Source: Pseudomonadota bacterium (GTDB lineage Bacteria; Pseudomonadota; Alphaproteobacteria; Sphingomonadales; Sphingomonadaceae). From it: a DNA stretch of 64,000 nucleotides. The stretch covers positions 43,392 through 107,391 of the forward strand of contig JAFAEG010000133.1 of NCBI GenBank assembly GCA_023424095.1, in the 5' to 3' direction. Under the pieces are notes generated by a model. The model saw nothing but the letters and a program-made list of their open reading frames with translations, was not told the DNA's origin and made no database searches. Every line of letters starts with the position of its first letter. Position 1 is the first letter of the stretch. The translations under genes were made by a program, and so were the position numbers. Shown here in pieces: positions 48,307 to 58,128 of this stretch.

Positions 48307-48765
48307 GTGAGCGAGCAGGACAAGATCAAGGACACGACCGGCGAGGCGGAGACCGCCCGCGAGGAAGTCGTGCAGACCGAGCCGGCCAAGGCGCCGCTGC
48401 CGGACGTGGAGGGGCTTGCCCACACCATGTCGCCGATCGACCTGCCCGAGCCGGATCAGCCTCTGCCCAATCCTCTCGCCTGGACCTTCACCGTGATCGC
48501 GACCGCGGGCATCTTCCTGGCCCTGTTCAACTCCGGCTCGATCCGCTCCTGGTCCTACGAGCTGAAGCCGAGCCCGGTCAGCGAGAAGGTCGTCAGCGCG
48601 TCGGAAGGCTGGTTCAACCTCACCGCGACGGCGAAGCTGGAAGCCCCCGTCGACGCCATGCGCGGCTGGTGGAAGGGCGTGCAAAATGCCCGCTTCCCCG
48701 GCCAGGAGCCGGTGCCAGAAACGGAAACGGGCCCCGAAGCCGAAGCCCCGGAGCCCGTTCAGTAA
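48307..48765 (+). CDS. Single-pass membrane protein of the O-acylation operon
   Basis: The 152-residue protein has a charged cytoplasmic N-terminus (about 1-60), one helix (about 62-80, TFTVIATAGIFLALF) and a periplasmic part ending in a Glu/Pro-rich tail. The GTG at 48307 lies ten bases after the MBOAT stop. It resembles no family I can name, but its place suggests a small accessory or scaffold subunit for the MBOAT/SGNH proteins. Its stop codon is part of the hairpin shared with the convergent sleB-like gene. Confidence 0.7.
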   Translation: MSEQDKIKDTTGEAETAREEVVQTEPAKAPLPDVEGLAHTMSPIDLPEPDQPLPNPLAWTFTVIATAGIFLALFNSGSIRSWSYELKPSPVSEKVVSASEGWFNLTATAKLEAPVDAMRGWWKGVQNARFPGQEPVPETETGPEAEAPEPVQ

Positions 48766-48786
48766 GCCTCTCGCGAGAGCGGCTTA
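48763..48786. terminator. Symmetric hairpin containing both convergent stop codons
   Basis: TAAGCC (48763-48768) pairs with GGCTTA (48781-48786) around the nested palindrome CTCTCGCGAGAG (48768-48779). The TAA at 48763-48765 ends the plus-strand gene, and the complement of 48784-48786 ends the minus-strand gene. It lacks a T run on either side, so it is a hairpin barrier rather than a classical terminator. Confidence 0.5.
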
Positions 48787-49461
48787 ACGGTAGAAGTGAT
48801 GCGCGCCGATCGTCACGGTGCGCGTACGGCCGCGGAATTGCGCGCCCGAGCTGTTCCGGAAGAACAGGCCACCATTGGTGACGTGATCGTGATCGCCTTC
48901 CTGCATGTCCTGACGGACCTGACGGGCGACCTCGACCGCCGCGCCCCAGCGCGCATCGCGGCGCTGCGGGTGATAAGCGTGCACGTTGAAGAACTGGCCG
49001 CGCTGCAGCACCACGCCGCAGATCGTGCTGCCGAAACGGCGGCGCGGATCCTGCAGGCGGTTCATCACCACTTCGGCGACCGCGATGCGGCCGGTGAGCG
49101 ACTGGTTGCCCGCCTCGTGCAGAACGACCTTGGCCAGGCATTCCAGATCGTCGTCGATCTCGGTGGAAGCGGTGCGGACCGGCGCGGCCGGCGCTTCGGA
49201 GGTGCCAATGACGCCACGCGCCGAGGTCGGAGCCGCCGGAGCGGGCGCAGGAGCAGGGGCGGGGGTGGGAGCAGCCACGACGGCCGGCGCAGCAACGGGC
49301 GCTTCGGGGGTCGCAACGGCGGAAATCTGGGCAGAGATCGCATCAGCGGCAGCCGGGTGCGGCGCGGGCTGGGCGAAAGAGGTAGAAGACGGCACAAACA
49401 TCATGCCGGAAAGGGCCGTGGCGCCAATCACCGCGGTCATCATCTTTCCGTGGACGAACAT
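48784..49461 (-). CDS. SleB-type cell-wall hydrolase
   Basis: The 225-residue protein has a signal peptide (cleaved near TSFAQ), a long Ala/Pro linker (about 35-100) and a Hydrolase_2/SleB domain. The domain has the catalytic Glu in LAKVVLHEAGNQSLTGR, the motif AEVVMNRLQDPRRRFG, and the closing GAHHFYR. Such enzymes are lytic transglycosylase-like or amidase-like peptidoglycan hydrolases. GGAG seven bases upstream supports the ATG at 49461. Its leader contains a hairpin at 49494-49525. Confidence 0.88.
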   Translation of the reverse strand: MFVHGKMMTAVIGATALSGMMFVPSSTSFAQPAPHPAAADAISAQISAVATPEAPVAAPAVVAAPTPAPAPAPAPAAPTSARGVIGTSEAPAAPVRTASTEIDDDLECLAKVVLHEAGNQSLTGRIAVAEVVMNRLQDPRRRFGSTICGVVLQRGQFFNVHAYHPQRRDARWGAAVEVARQVRQDMQEGDHDHVTNGGLFFRNSSGAQFRGRTRTVTIGAHHFYR

Positions 49462-49823
49462 TCAAAACTCCAGTGATTGCGCTGGAACGCGTCAAAACCG
49501 CCGCCGAAAACTATCGGCGGTTTGTCGCGATCACGTCTTGCCTAAGGGAGAAAAAACGCCACCCCCGTGGCCTCCGACGTCATTTGGGCGGCGAATCCTT
49601 CCGCCGCAACAACGACACGGTGAGCTGTGACGGGTTCGGGACGGGTTGCGGGAACCTGAACGGATTGAAAGCTGAGCAAATCCACTTACTGCATTGATTC
49701 AGTAGAGAATCTGCCGATCCCGCCCGTTCACGCACGAATCAGCCCGGAATCTTTAGCCAGGCCGAATCGGGCATCGCCGCATGGCCGCCCGCCTGCTATC
49801 CCCGCTTCGGGTGGTGGGGGACA
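49462..49823. other. Divergent intergenic region between sleB-like and capA-like genes
   Basis: This 362-base gap holds the promoters of both genes. On the sleB-like side a hairpin (CCGCCGA with TCGGCGG, about 49494-49525) is followed on the minus strand by GGTTTTG, a possible leader terminator. The remaining 300 bases hold no ORF with gene-like codon use, no tRNA and no clear promoter box that I can name. Confidence 0.5.
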
Positions 49824-50972
49824 ATGATGAGGAGCTTGGCTTTGCTTGGACTGGTTACGGGTATCGCGGCGCTCACCTGGTTGGGCGCCGCGCAGTTCAT
49901 GACGCCGGAAGCGCCGGGTCCCGAAAATGCCTCCCAACCGGCCCGCGCTGCCGAGCAGCCGCGCGCCAGCGGCCGCTACCGAGTGCTCGGCGTCGGCGAC
50001 ATCATGATGGGCAGCGACTGGCCGAATGACGGCCTCGATCCGCGCATCACCCCCGGTGCCGATCCCGCGGGCGTGCTGGGTCAGGAACTGGTCGACCTGT
50101 TCCGCGGCGGCGACGTCGTCTTCGGCAATTTTGAAGGCACGCTGCACACCAGCAGCGAGAACGCGAAACGCTGCGGCAATCCGGCGCTCTGCTTCGTCTT
50201 CCGAAGCCCGCCCTTCCACGCCGAATATCTCCGCCGGGCTGGCTTCACGCTCATCTCCAACGCCAACAATCACAGCCGCGACTTCGGCGAACCCGGCCGC
50301 GCCGAGACCTATCGCAACCTGACCAATGCGGGCCTCGCCACCGCCGGCGCGGACGCCGAAGGCACGCGCATCGCCGTGCAAACGCTGGCCGACGGCACCC
50401 GCTTCAGCCTGGTCGCCTTCGGCCACAATCCCGGCCTGCTGCAGGTCAGCGATTATGGCCGCCTGACCGACATGGTCCAGCAGGCCGCCGCCCGCTCCGA
50501 CGTCGTCGTCGTGTCCTGCCACATCGGCGCGGAGGGCGCCCGCCACGACCGCGTCACCCGCGCACCGGAGACCTTCGTCGGCGAGAATCGCGGCGACCCG
50601 TTCCGCTTCGCCCGCACCGCAATCGATGCCGGCGCCGACATCGTCTTCTGTCACGGCCCGCACATCCCGCGCGCGATCGAGGTCTATAAGGGCCGCTTCA
50701 TCGCCTACAGCCTCGGCAATTTCTGGACCTATGGCCGCTTCAACGTCCGCGAGACCGCCGGCATGGCCCCGATCGCCGATCTGGAAGTGAACCGGGAGGG
50801 CGAATTGGTGTCCGCCCGCATCGTCTCCGCCCGCCAGGAGCGGCCCGGCGGCCCGACCTTCGATGCCTCCAACGCCGCCGCCCAGCGGATCGGCATGCTG
50901 ACCGCGCGGGATTTTGGCGAAACCGGCACGACCGTCGCCCCCGACGGCACGGTGAGCTGGCGGCGGGACTGA
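49824..50972 (+). CDS. CapA-family protein (poly-gamma-glutamate synthesis type)
   Basis: The 382-residue protein has an N-terminal helix (about 3-25) as signal or anchor and a calcineurin-like metallophosphatase-type CapA domain. Metal-site motifs occur in order: GVGDIMMGSD, NFEGTLHTS, NANNHSRDFGEPG, VVSCHIGAEGA, and FCHGPHIPRAIEVYKG. CapA proteins take part in polyglutamate capsule formation, but many relatives act on other surface polymers. No capB/capC are nearby, so the product name describes only the fold. It ends in a hairpin repeat shared with the convergent purN. Confidence 0.88.
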   Translation: MMRSLALLGLVTGIAALTWLGAAQFMTPEAPGPENASQPARAAEQPRASGRYRVLGVGDIMMGSDWPNDGLDPRITPGADPAGVLGQELVDLFRGGDVVFGNFEGTLHTSSENAKRCGNPALCFVFRSPPFHAEYLRRAGFTLISNANNHSRDFGEPGRAETYRNLTNAGLATAGADAEGTRIAVQTLADGTRFSLVAFGHNPGLLQVSDYGRLTDMVQQAAARSDVVVVSCHIGAEGARHDRVTRAPETFVGENRGDPFRFARTAIDAGADIVFCHGPHIPRAIEVYKGRFIAYSLGNFWTYGRFNVRETAGMAPIADLEVNREGELVSARIVSARQERPGGPTFDASNAAAQRIGMLTARDFGETGTTVAPDGTVSWRRD

Positions 50973-50981
50973 ACCCGAATC

Positions 50982-51009
50982 CGTCATTCCAGCGAAAGCT
51001 GGGATGACG
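50982..51009. repeat. GAAA-loop palindrome between capA-like and purN
   Basis: CGTCATTCCAGC (50982-50993) and GCTGGGATGACG (50998-51009) form a 12-bp stem with a single T-G pair and a GAAA loop. It fills the 39-base gap between convergent genes. Its GTCATCCCAGC core looks like a dispersed intergenic repeat of this group; it may also work as a two-way barrier, but no T run follows. Confidence 0.6.
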
Positions 51010-51011
51010 AA

Positions 51012-51626
51012 CTATTGCGGCGGCGCCGGCAGCCCCAATCGCCCTGACCGCAGCGCCTCCGCATAAGCCGCCAGCGCGCGGGGATAGAGCTTATGCTCCT
51101 CCTCGAGCACCCGCGCCTCGAGCGTCTCGGCCGTGTCGCGCGGCAGGATCCGCACCCGGGCCTGCGCGATCACCGGCCCGTCATCGACGTCGGCGGTGAC
51201 GACATGCACCGAACAGCCCGCTTCCTCGTCGCCGGCAAGCAAGGCGCGATTGTGGGTGTCGAGGCCCTTGTACAGAGGCAGCAGGCTCGGGTGGACGTTC
51301 AGGATGCGCCCCTGCCAGCGCGCCACGAATTCCGGCGACAGCAGCCGCATATAGCCGGCCAACACGATCAGCTCGACCTTGCGCTCGACGAACGCGGCTT
51401 CGACCAGGGCATCGAACGCCGCCCGCTCCAGCCCTTTATGACTGTGCGACCAGATCGGCAGGCCAAGCCGCCGGGCCAGCACCAGCCCGCGCGCTTCCGG
51501 CTTGTTCGATGCGACCAGCTCGATCCGGTAGGGGCGGTTCGGGTCACGCCGTTGATATTCGGACAGCGCCAGCATGTTGCTGCCGCGCCCGGAGATCAGC
51601 ACGCCGACCCGGACGGGCTCAGCCAT
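51012..51626 (-). CDS. purN: Phosphoribosylglycinamide formyltransferase (GART)
   Basis: The 204-residue enzyme transfers a formyl group from 10-formyl-THF to GAR in purine synthesis. It has [15 protein letters not shown], and the catalytic Asn-His-Asp set is in [20 protein letters not shown] and [12 protein letters not shown]. The ATG at 51626 overlaps the purM 3' end by eight bases. A longer reading to 51716 is unlikely. Confidence 0.96.
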   Translation of the reverse strand: MAEPVRVGVLISGRGSNMLALSEYQRRDPNRPYRIELVASNKPEARGLVLARRLGLPIWSHSHKGLERAAFDALVEAAFVERKVELIVLAGYMRLLSPEFVARWQGRILNVHPSLLPLYKGLDTHNRALLAGDEEAGCSVHVVTADVDDGPVIAQARVRILPRDTAETLEARVLEEEHKLYPRALAAYAEALRSGRLGLPAPPQ

Positions 51627-52710
51627 GATGGGACACGGTCCAGGCGCTCTTCGCCGACCAGTCGCCGGGGCCGGCCGCGACCGTGCAGCCGCGCATCCCG
51701 GCCTTGACGCCGCCAATCTCGAACACGGTCTCGCCGGCCTCTTCCAGGGCGACCTTCACCGCCGCCGCCTCGTCCGCCGCGACGATCGCCACCATGCCGA
51801 TGCCGCAATTGAAGGTCCGCGCCATCTCGCCCGGCTCGATCGCGCCTTGCGCCTGCAGGAAGGCCATGAGCGGCGGCTGCGGCCAGGCGTCGGCCGCGAT
51901 CCAGGCGTGCAGATTCTCCGGCAGCACGCGCGGCACATTTTCCAGCAAGCCGCCGCCGGTAATGTGCGCCAGCGCCTTGATCTTGCCCCCGCGCACCAAT
52001 GGCAGCAGCGACTTCACATAGATACGCGTCGGCTCCATCAGCCAGTCGATCAGCAGCCGGTCCGCATCGAACAGGGCAGGGCGGTCGAGCTTCCAGCCCC
52101 GGTCCGCCGCCAGCCGCCTGACCAGCGAATAACCGTTGGAATGCACCCCCGAAGAGGCGATCCCCAGGATCACATCGTCCGCCGCCACCTTGTCGCCGGT
52201 CAGCGCCTGGCCGCGCTCCACCGCGCCGACGCAGAAGCCGGCCAGGTCATAATCGCCCGGCGCATACATGCCCGGCATTTCTGCCGTCTCGCCGCCGATC
52301 AGCGCACAGCCGGCGATCCGGCAGCCTTCGGCGATCCCGGCGATCACCCGCTCGGCGATGCCGTTATCGAGTTTTCCGGTGGCGAAATAATCGAGGAAGA
52401 AGAGCGGCTCGGCACCCTGCACGATCAGATCGTTCACGCACATCGCGACCAGATCGATGCCGACCTTGTCGTGCCGCCCGCTGTCGATCGCCAGCTTCAG
52501 CTTCGTCCCGACCCCGTCATTGGCCGCGACCAGCAGCGGATCGACATAGCCCGCCGCCTTCAGGTCGAAGAAGCCGCCGAATCCCCCCAACGACGCATCC
52601 GCCCCCGGTCGCGCCGTCGCCTTGGCCAGCGGCCCGATCGCCTTCACCAGGGCATTGCCCGCCGCAATGTCCACGCCAGCCTGCGCGTAAGTATAGCCTT
52701 TGTCGCTCAT
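51619..52710 (-). CDS. purM: Phosphoribosylformylglycinamidine cyclo-ligase (AIR synthetase)
   Basis: The 363-residue enzyme closes the imidazole ring of purines using ATP. It begins [20 protein letters not shown] and has [33 protein letters not shown] (ATP-binding Asp), [11 protein letters not shown], and [16 protein letters not shown]. The long upstream reading to 54063 is antisense to other genes; the conserved N-terminus sets the start at 52710. purN follows with an overlap. Confidence 0.97.
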   Translation of the reverse strand: MSDKGYTYAQAGVDIAAGNALVKAIGPLAKATARPGADASLGGFGGFFDLKAAGYVDPLLVAANDGVGTKLKLAIDSGRHDKVGIDLVAMCVNDLIVQGAEPLFFLDYFATGKLDNGIAERVIAGIAEGCRIAGCALIGGETAEMPGMYAPGDYDLAGFCVGAVERGQALTGDKVAADDVILGIASSGVHSNGYSLVRRLAADRGWKLDRPALFDADRLLIDWLMEPTRIYVKSLLPLVRGGKIKALAHITGGGLLENVPRVLPENLHAWIAADAWPQPPLMAFLQAQGAIEPGEMARTFNCGIGMVAIVAADEAAAVKVALEEAGETVFEIGGVKAGMRGCTVAAGPGDWSAKSAWTVSHHG

Positions 52711-52785
52711 GGTCGGGAGCGCTAGCCGCTCCGCCGTGCATTTTCCACGCTTGGTTTTCCGCCGCTGACCCGTCAAAAGGCCCTC

Positions 52786-53865
52786 GTGCGCAAATCCTTC
52801 CTTCTCGTCGGCACCGCCGCTTTGCTGATGGCCGGCGATTCCAGCCTGTTGCGCGCCCAGCTCGACGGCTCCGATCGCGGCATTCCGCCGGTCGACAGCA
52901 CCAGCAATTTCGAAGTTACCGGCATTCAGGTCGACGTGAATGGCCGCAACGCCAATGATGCCCGGCAGGAGGGGTGGAAGGCCGCCCAGCGCGCCGGCTG
53001 GAAGAAATTGTGGGCCCGCACCACCGGCCGCCCGGAAAGCGAAGCGCCCAACCTCAGCGACACGGTGCTGAACCAGATCGTCAGCGCGGTGATCGTCGAG
53101 GACGAGCAGATTGGCGAGCGCCGCTACATTGCGCGCCTGGGCCTGTTGTTCGACCGCGCCCGCACCGGCGAGATGCTCGGTGTCTCCGGAATCGTCCGCC
53201 GCTCCGTGCCGCTGCTGGTCATTCCGGTGATGCGCACCGGTTCCACCGGCTATGCGCTGGAATTTCGCTCGCCCTGGCAGGCCGCCTGGGCCCAGTTCCG
53301 CACCTCGCAGAGCGTGATCGACTATGTCCGCCCGGTCGGCACTGGCGCCGATCCGTTGCTTCTGAACGCCGCGCAGACCGGCCGCCGAAGCCGCGGCTGG
53401 TGGCGGGCGGTGCTCGATCAGTACAGCGCCTCCGACGTGCTGATCCCCGAGATGCAGTTGAGCCGCGCCTGGCCCGGCGGCCCGGCCATCGGCCGCTTCA
53501 CCGCCCGCTATGGTCCCGACGCGGAGATTATCGGCAGCTTCGAATTGCGCGCCGAGAGCGGCGAGCAGATCCCGCAGATGATGGCGGAGGGCGTGCAACG
53601 GATGGACGCGCTCTACGTCCAGGCCTTCAACGCCGGCCTGCTGCGGCCGAACCCGACGCTGGTCACCCCACGCCAGTTCCTGCCGACGCCGCCACCGCCA
53701 CCGCCCGAGGTCACGCCGGTCGATGTCGGCCCGGCCGAACAGGATGGCGCGGAAGTCCCGGTGAAGGGCCTTCCTGCCGAGCCGCAGGTGCCGACGGCAC
53801 CGACACCGCGGCCCACCCCGACGCCCGAAGCCCCGCCGGGCTTCGGCCCCAGAGCGCTCCGCTAA
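52786..53865 (+). CDS. Exported DUF2066-like protein
   Basis: The 359-residue protein has a signal peptide ([17 protein letters not shown]...). Its alpha/beta region begins [20 protein letters not shown] and continues [20 protein letters not shown], resembling proteins annotated DUF2066. A Pro-rich tail of about 70 residues ([12 protein letters not shown] onward) follows. It sits where many alphaproteobacteria have the permease gene perM, between purM and hdaA, and reads toward hdaA with a four-base gap. Function unknown; the GTG start at 52786 places the signal peptide at the N-terminus. Confidence 0.72.
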   Translation: MRKSFLLVGTAALLMAGDSSLLRAQLDGSDRGIPPVDSTSNFEVTGIQVDVNGRNANDARQEGWKAAQRAGWKKLWARTTGRPESEAPNLSDTVLNQIVSAVIVEDEQIGERRYIARLGLLFDRARTGEMLGVSGIVRRSVPLLVIPVMRTGSTGYALEFRSPWQAAWAQFRTSQSVIDYVRPVGTGADPLLLNAAQTGRRSRGWWRAVLDQYSASDVLIPEMQLSRAWPGGPAIGRFTARYGPDAEIIGSFELRAESGEQIPQMMAEGVQRMDALYVQAFNAGLLRPNPTLVTPRQFLPTPPPPPPEVTPVDVGPAEQDGAEVPVKGLPAEPQVPTAPTPRPTPTPEAPPGFGPRALR

Positions 53866-53869
53866 TCCC

Positions 53870-54496
53870 GTGCAGCGCGACCAGATAGCGCTGCCGTTCC
53901 AGTGGCCGGTGGCGGATCGCGACGAGGATTTCCTCGTCAGCGACGCGAACCAGCTGGCTTTCACCCATTTCACCCGCTGGTCGCTTTGGCCGGTGATGGC
54001 GACCTTGCTCACCGGACCGCGCAAGTCCGGCCGCTCGCTGCTGGCGCAGATTTTCGTCCGCAAGACCAGCGGCCGGGTGCTCGATCATGTCGAGGACCGG
54101 GACGAGGAGGAGCTGTTCCACGCCTGGAACGACGCGCAGGCGCGACGGCGGCCGCTGGTCCTGATCGGCACCGCCCCGCCACCGGCCTGGTCGATTCGCC
54201 TGCCAGACCTCGCCTCGCGCATCGCCGCCACGCCGCAGGTCGCGATCGAGCAACCGGACGACGAATTGATCGCGCAATTGATCGTGAAGCTGCTCGCCGA
54301 CCGGGGCATTGCCGCCCCGCCCGATCTCCCCGAGTTCCTCGTCCCCCGGATCGAACGTTCCTACGTCGCCATTCAGCACGTCGTGGACACGCTCGATCGC
54401 GACATCCTGGCCAATCGCAAGCGGATGAGCCTTGCCGCGGCGCGCCACGCATTGCAGGAGGCGGGCCTGATCCGCCGCGCCCAGCGCCGGGCCTGA
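53870..54496 (+). CDS. hdaA: DnaA-related regulator HdaA (regulatory inactivation of DnaA)
   Basis: The 208-residue protein is a lone AAA+ part of the DnaA family. The N-terminal DQIALPF (residues 4-10) matches the beta-clamp-binding motif of Hda. The Walker A loop is the Hda-like [14 protein letters not shown], and the sensor/arginine region includes [18 protein letters not shown]. With the sliding clamp it promotes ATP hydrolysis by DnaA and so stops re-initiation. The GTG start follows the DUF2066 gene by four bases; ppk1 follows. In alphaproteobacteria hdaA is typically beside purMN, as here. Confidence 0.9.
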   Translation: MQRDQIALPFQWPVADRDEDFLVSDANQLAFTHFTRWSLWPVMATLLTGPRKSGRSLLAQIFVRKTSGRVLDHVEDRDEEELFHAWNDAQARRRPLVLIGTAPPPAWSIRLPDLASRIAATPQVAIEQPDDELIAQLIVKLLADRGIAAPPDLPEFLVPRIERSYVAIQHVVDTLDRDILANRKRMSLAAARHALQEAGLIRRAQRRA

Positions 54497-54506
54497 AGGG
54501 AAACCA

Positions 54507-56663
54507 GTGGATACTCCCGTTCCCGCGTCCGACGTCGTCGCGCCAGCGCGAAGTCCCTATTTCAACCGCGAGCTCTCCTGGCTCGCCTTCAACCGGCGCG
54601 TGCTCGAGGAGGCCGGCAATCCTGCCCATCCCCTGCTGGAACGGCTGCGCTTCCTCGCCATTTCCGGCGAGAATCTCGACGAATTCTTCATGGTCCGCGT
54701 CGCCGGCCTGAAGGGCCAGCAGCTGGAGAATGTCGAGGAGAGGTCGGCCGACGGCCTGACCCCGTCGCAGCAGCTCGCCGCGATCGCGCTGGAAGCGGAC
54801 GCGCTGACCGCCAGCCAGCAGGAAGTCTGGTCGACGCTGCGGGAGCAATTGCGGGCGGCCGGCGTCTCGGTGCTCACCGCGGATGAAATCGGACCGGAAG
54901 ACGGCGAATGGCTGGACCGTCATTTCGAGAATAATGTCTATCCGATTATCACCCCGCAGGCCATCGATCCGGCGCACCCGTTCCCCTTCATTCCGAACAA
55001 GGGCTTCAGCCTGATCTTCGACCTGAAGCGGGAATCGGACGGCGAGCCGATCCAGGAACTGGTCATGCTCCCGGCTAGCCTGCCGCGCTTCATCCGCCTG
55101 CCGGGCGAGGCGGACCGCTATATCGCGGTCGAGACGCTGATCCGCCGCCAGTTCGCCACGCTCTTTCCCGGCTATGCCCTGACCGGCGGCGGCGCGTTCC
55201 GCATCATCCGGGACAGCGACATCGACGTCGAAGAGGAAGCCGAGGATCTCGTCCGCTTCTTCCGCACCGCGATCAAGCAACGCCGGCGTGGCCGCGTGAT
55301 CCGCATGAAGCTGGAAGCGCAGATGCCGGATCATCTGGTCGCTTTGGTCTCCGAAGGGCTCGGGGCCGGCGATGCCCTGATTTACGAGGCGACCGGTTTC
55401 CTGGGCATTGGCGATCTGTCCGGGCTGGTCGAGGCCGATCGTCCCGACCTCAAGTTCGAGCCCTACACGCCGCGCTTCCCCGAGCGGATCCGCGAGTTTG
55501 ACGGTGATTGCTTTGCCGCGATCCGGGCCAAGGACATCATCGTCCAGCACCCCTATGAGAGCTTCGACGTCGTCGTCGCCTTCCTGCGTCAGGCGGCCGA
55601 GGATCCGGATGTCGTCGCAATCAAGCAGACGCTCTACCGCGCCGGCAAGCAATCCGCCGTCATCAATGCGCTGATCGCGGCGGCCGAGGCGGGCAAGTCG
55701 GTCACCGCCGTGGTCGAACTGAAGGCCCGCTTCGACGAGGAGCAGAATCTGCTCTGGGCCTCCGCCCTCGAGCGCGCCGGCGTGCAGGTCGTCTACGGCT
55801 TCATCGAATGGAAGACGCACGCCAAGATGAGCATGGTGGTGCGGCGCGAGGACGGCGCCTTCCGCACCTATTGCCACCTTGGCACCGGCAATTACCACCC
55901 GGTCACCGCGCGCATCTACACGGATCTGAGCTACTTCACCGCCGATCCGCGGGTGGGCCGCGATGTCGCCGACATCTTCAACTACATCACCGGCTATATC
56001 GAGCCGCGCGGGCTGGAGCTCATCTCGATGTCGCCGCAGCATCTGCGCGCCGGCCTGATCGAGATGGTCGACGCGGAAATCGCCCATGTCCGGGCCGGCC
56101 GACCGGGCTGCCTGTGGGCCAAGCTCAATTCGCTGGTCGATCCGGTGATGATCGACAAATTGTACGAGGCCAGTGGGGCAGGGGTGGAGATCGACCTGAT
56201 CGTCCGCGGTATTTGCTGCCTTCGCCCGGGCCAGCCCGGCCTGTCGGAACGGATCCGGGTTAAATCGATCGTCGGCCGCTTTTTGGAGCACAGCCGCATC
56301 TGGTGCTTCGGCAACGGCGACCGCCTGCCGAGCCGGAGGGCAAAGGTGTTCATCAGCTCGGCCGACTGGATGCCGCGCAATTTCGATCGCCGGGTCGAAT
56401 ACGCCGTGCCGCTGGAAAATGAGACCGTCCACCGCCAGGTGCTCGATCAGGTCATGCTCGCCAACATCATCGACAATGAACAAAGCTGGCGACTGGACAG
56501 TGAGGGCAATTACACGCGCATCGCGCCCAGGCCCGGCGAGGAGCCGTTCAATCTCCACCAATATTTCATGACCAACCCGTCTTTGTCGGGGCGCGGCGAG
56601 GCGATCCGGAACCGGGATTCCAGCCCGCGCAAACTCACGCTGGCGCGGTCGCGGAGCCGATGA
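54507..56663 (+). CDS. ppk1: Polyphosphate kinase 1
   Basis: The 718-residue enzyme reversibly makes polyphosphate from ATP. It opens [19 protein letters not shown], with [11 protein letters not shown] and [17 protein letters not shown]. The C-terminal phospholipase-D-like domains have [14 protein letters not shown] and the His-phosphorylation motif HLGTGNYHP (first His at 457), then [14 protein letters not shown] closing sequence. Its stop overlaps the ppx start (ATGATG), so synthesis and breakdown enzymes are coupled in one operon. Confidence 0.97.
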   Translation: MDTPVPASDVVAPARSPYFNRELSWLAFNRRVLEEAGNPAHPLLERLRFLAISGENLDEFFMVRVAGLKGQQLENVEERSADGLTPSQQLAAIALEADALTASQQEVWSTLREQLRAAGVSVLTADEIGPEDGEWLDRHFENNVYPIITPQAIDPAHPFPFIPNKGFSLIFDLKRESDGEPIQELVMLPASLPRFIRLPGEADRYIAVETLIRRQFATLFPGYALTGGGAFRIIRDSDIDVEEEAEDLVRFFRTAIKQRRRGRVIRMKLEAQMPDHLVALVSEGLGAGDALIYEATGFLGIGDLSGLVEADRPDLKFEPYTPRFPERIREFDGDCFAAIRAKDIIVQHPYESFDVVVAFLRQAAEDPDVVAIKQTLYRAGKQSAVINALIAAAEAGKSVTAVVELKARFDEEQNLLWASALERAGVQVVYGFIEWKTHAKMSMVVRREDGAFRTYCHLGTGNYHPVTARIYTDLSYFTADPRVGRDVADIFNYITGYIEPRGLELISMSPQHLRAGLIEMVDAEIAHVRAGRPGCLWAKLNSLVDPVMIDKLYEASGAGVEIDLIVRGICCLRPGQPGLSERIRVKSIVGRFLEHSRIWCFGNGDRLPSRRAKVFISSADWMPRNFDRRVEYAVPLENETVHRQVLDQVMLANIIDNEQSWRLDSEGNYTRIAPRPGEEPFNLHQYFMTNPSLSGRGEAIRNRDSSPRKLTLARSRSR

Positions 56664-58123
56664 TGACTGCCGGCCCTGTCGCCATCGTCGATATCGGTTC
56701 CAACTCGGTGCGTCTGGTCGTCTATTCGGGCGCGACGCGCGCGCCGTTCGTATTGTTCAACGAAAAGGTCATGGCCGGCCTCGGCCGCGACATGGGGGTC
56801 AGCGGCACATTGTCGGACGAGGCCCAGGCCCGCGCCCTGTCCGCGCTCGCCCGCTTCCGCCTGCTGATCGGCCGGATGAAAGTCGCGCGCACCCGCATCT
56901 TCGCCACCGCGGCGGTACGCGACGCGGCCAACGCGGCTCCGTTCGTGGCGGAGATCCGCGCGCTCGGCTTCGATCCTGAAATCCTGTCCGGCGAGGAGGA
57001 GGGTAGGCTCGCCGCCCTTGGCGTCCTTTCGGGTATTCCCGACGCCGACGGCGTGGTCGGCGACCTGGGCGGCGGCAGCCTGGAACTGGCCGATGTCGCG
57101 GACGGCAAGGTGCGCCGCCGCATCTCCTTGCCGCTCGGCGTGCTGCGCATCGCGGAAATGCCGACGATGAGCAAAGCTGCCTTGTTCGCCAAGCTGCGCC
57201 GTGCGCTGGAGAAAGCGGATTTCGGCGGCCTCGCGGCAGGGCGGCCCTTCTACATGGTCGGCGGCTCCTGGCGCGCGCTGGCGCAACTCGATCTTGAGCT
57301 CACCAAGCACCCGCTACCGATCACCCATCTGCATGCCCTCGCCCCCGATCGTCCGGCGGCCTTGCAACGCAAGCTCAATACGCTGCTGCGCAAGGAGGGA
57401 CCCGGATCGCGGATCGGCGGCAACCGCGGCCCGACGCTGCCCCATGCCCTGCTCCTGCTGCGTGCCGTCGTCGACGTGCTGGCGCCGAGCCGCCTGGTCG
57501 CTTCGGCCTACGGCATCCGCGAAGGCCTGCTCTATGACGATCTCGACGAAGCCACGCGGCGGATCGATCCGCTCATCGCCGGTACCTGCGAAGCGGGCGA
57601 GAAGCTTGGCCGCTTCCCGCAGCATGGCGACCTGATCGACGGCTGGATCGGGAGGATTTTCCACGACGATGCGCCTGAGGCTGCCCGCCTGCGTCGTGCT
57701 GCCTGCCATCTGGCTGATGTCGCCTGGGCCGCCCACCCCGATTTCCGCGCCGAACGGGGTATCGCCTTCGGCCTGCACGCCAATTGGGTGGCGATCGACG
57801 CCGCTGGCCGAGCCCTGCTCGCGCAGGCGCTCTACACCTCGTTCGGCGGCAGCGGCGAACTGCCCTTGCCGGGGGTGGTCGCCCTTTGCAGCCCGGAGGC
57901 GATCAAGCGGGCTCGTCATTGGGGCCTGGCGCTACGCCTCGCCCAGCGGCTCAGCGCCGGTGTGGCCGCGCCGCTCGAGCGTTCGAGCCTGTCGATCCAG
58001 GACGACAGGCTGGTACTGTGGCTCCCTGAAGGGGAGGCTGCGGGCTTTGGCGAGACGGTCGAACGCCGTCTCAGGTCCCTTGCGAATGCGCTTGAAAAGA
58101 AAGCGGACTTTATCTTCGGCTGA
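56660..58123 (+). CDS. ppx: Exopolyphosphatase / pppGpp phosphatase family
   Basis: The 487-residue protein of the ASKHA (sugar-kinase-like) fold begins [18 protein letters not shown]. It has [26 protein letters not shown], and [13 protein letters not shown], the ATP/phosphate-binding blocks of Ppx/GppA. A C-terminal HD-like helical part (about 300-480) is present as in long Ppx forms. It releases phosphate from polyphosphate chain ends. It ends five bases from the convergent I78 lipoprotein gene. Confidence 0.93.
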   Translation: MMTAGPVAIVDIGSNSVRLVVYSGATRAPFVLFNEKVMAGLGRDMGVSGTLSDEAQARALSALARFRLLIGRMKVARTRIFATAAVRDAANAAPFVAEIRALGFDPEILSGEEEGRLAALGVLSGIPDADGVVGDLGGGSLELADVADGKVRRRISLPLGVLRIAEMPTMSKAALFAKLRRALEKADFGGLAAGRPFYMVGGSWRALAQLDLELTKHPLPITHLHALAPDRPAALQRKLNTLLRKEGPGSRIGGNRGPTLPHALLLLRAVVDVLAPSRLVASAYGIREGLLYDDLDEATRRIDPLIAGTCEAGEKLGRFPQHGDLIDGWIGRIFHDDAPEAARLRRAACHLADVAWAAHPDFRAERGIAFGLHANWVAIDAAGRALLAQALYTSFGGSGELPLPGVVALCSPEAIKRARHWGLALRLAQRLSAGVAAPLERSSLSIQDDRLVLWLPEGEAAGFGETVERRLRSLANALEKKADFIFG

Positions 58124-58128
58124 GGCGA

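Noticed and set aside
52711..54063. Long N-terminal extension of purM
   Set aside because: The extension is antisense to the DUF2066-like and hdaA genes; PurM's conserved start is at 52710.
54009..56561. An 850-codon open frame antisense to hdaA and ppk1
   Set aside because: Same shadow pattern; the plus-strand genes have full-length motifs.
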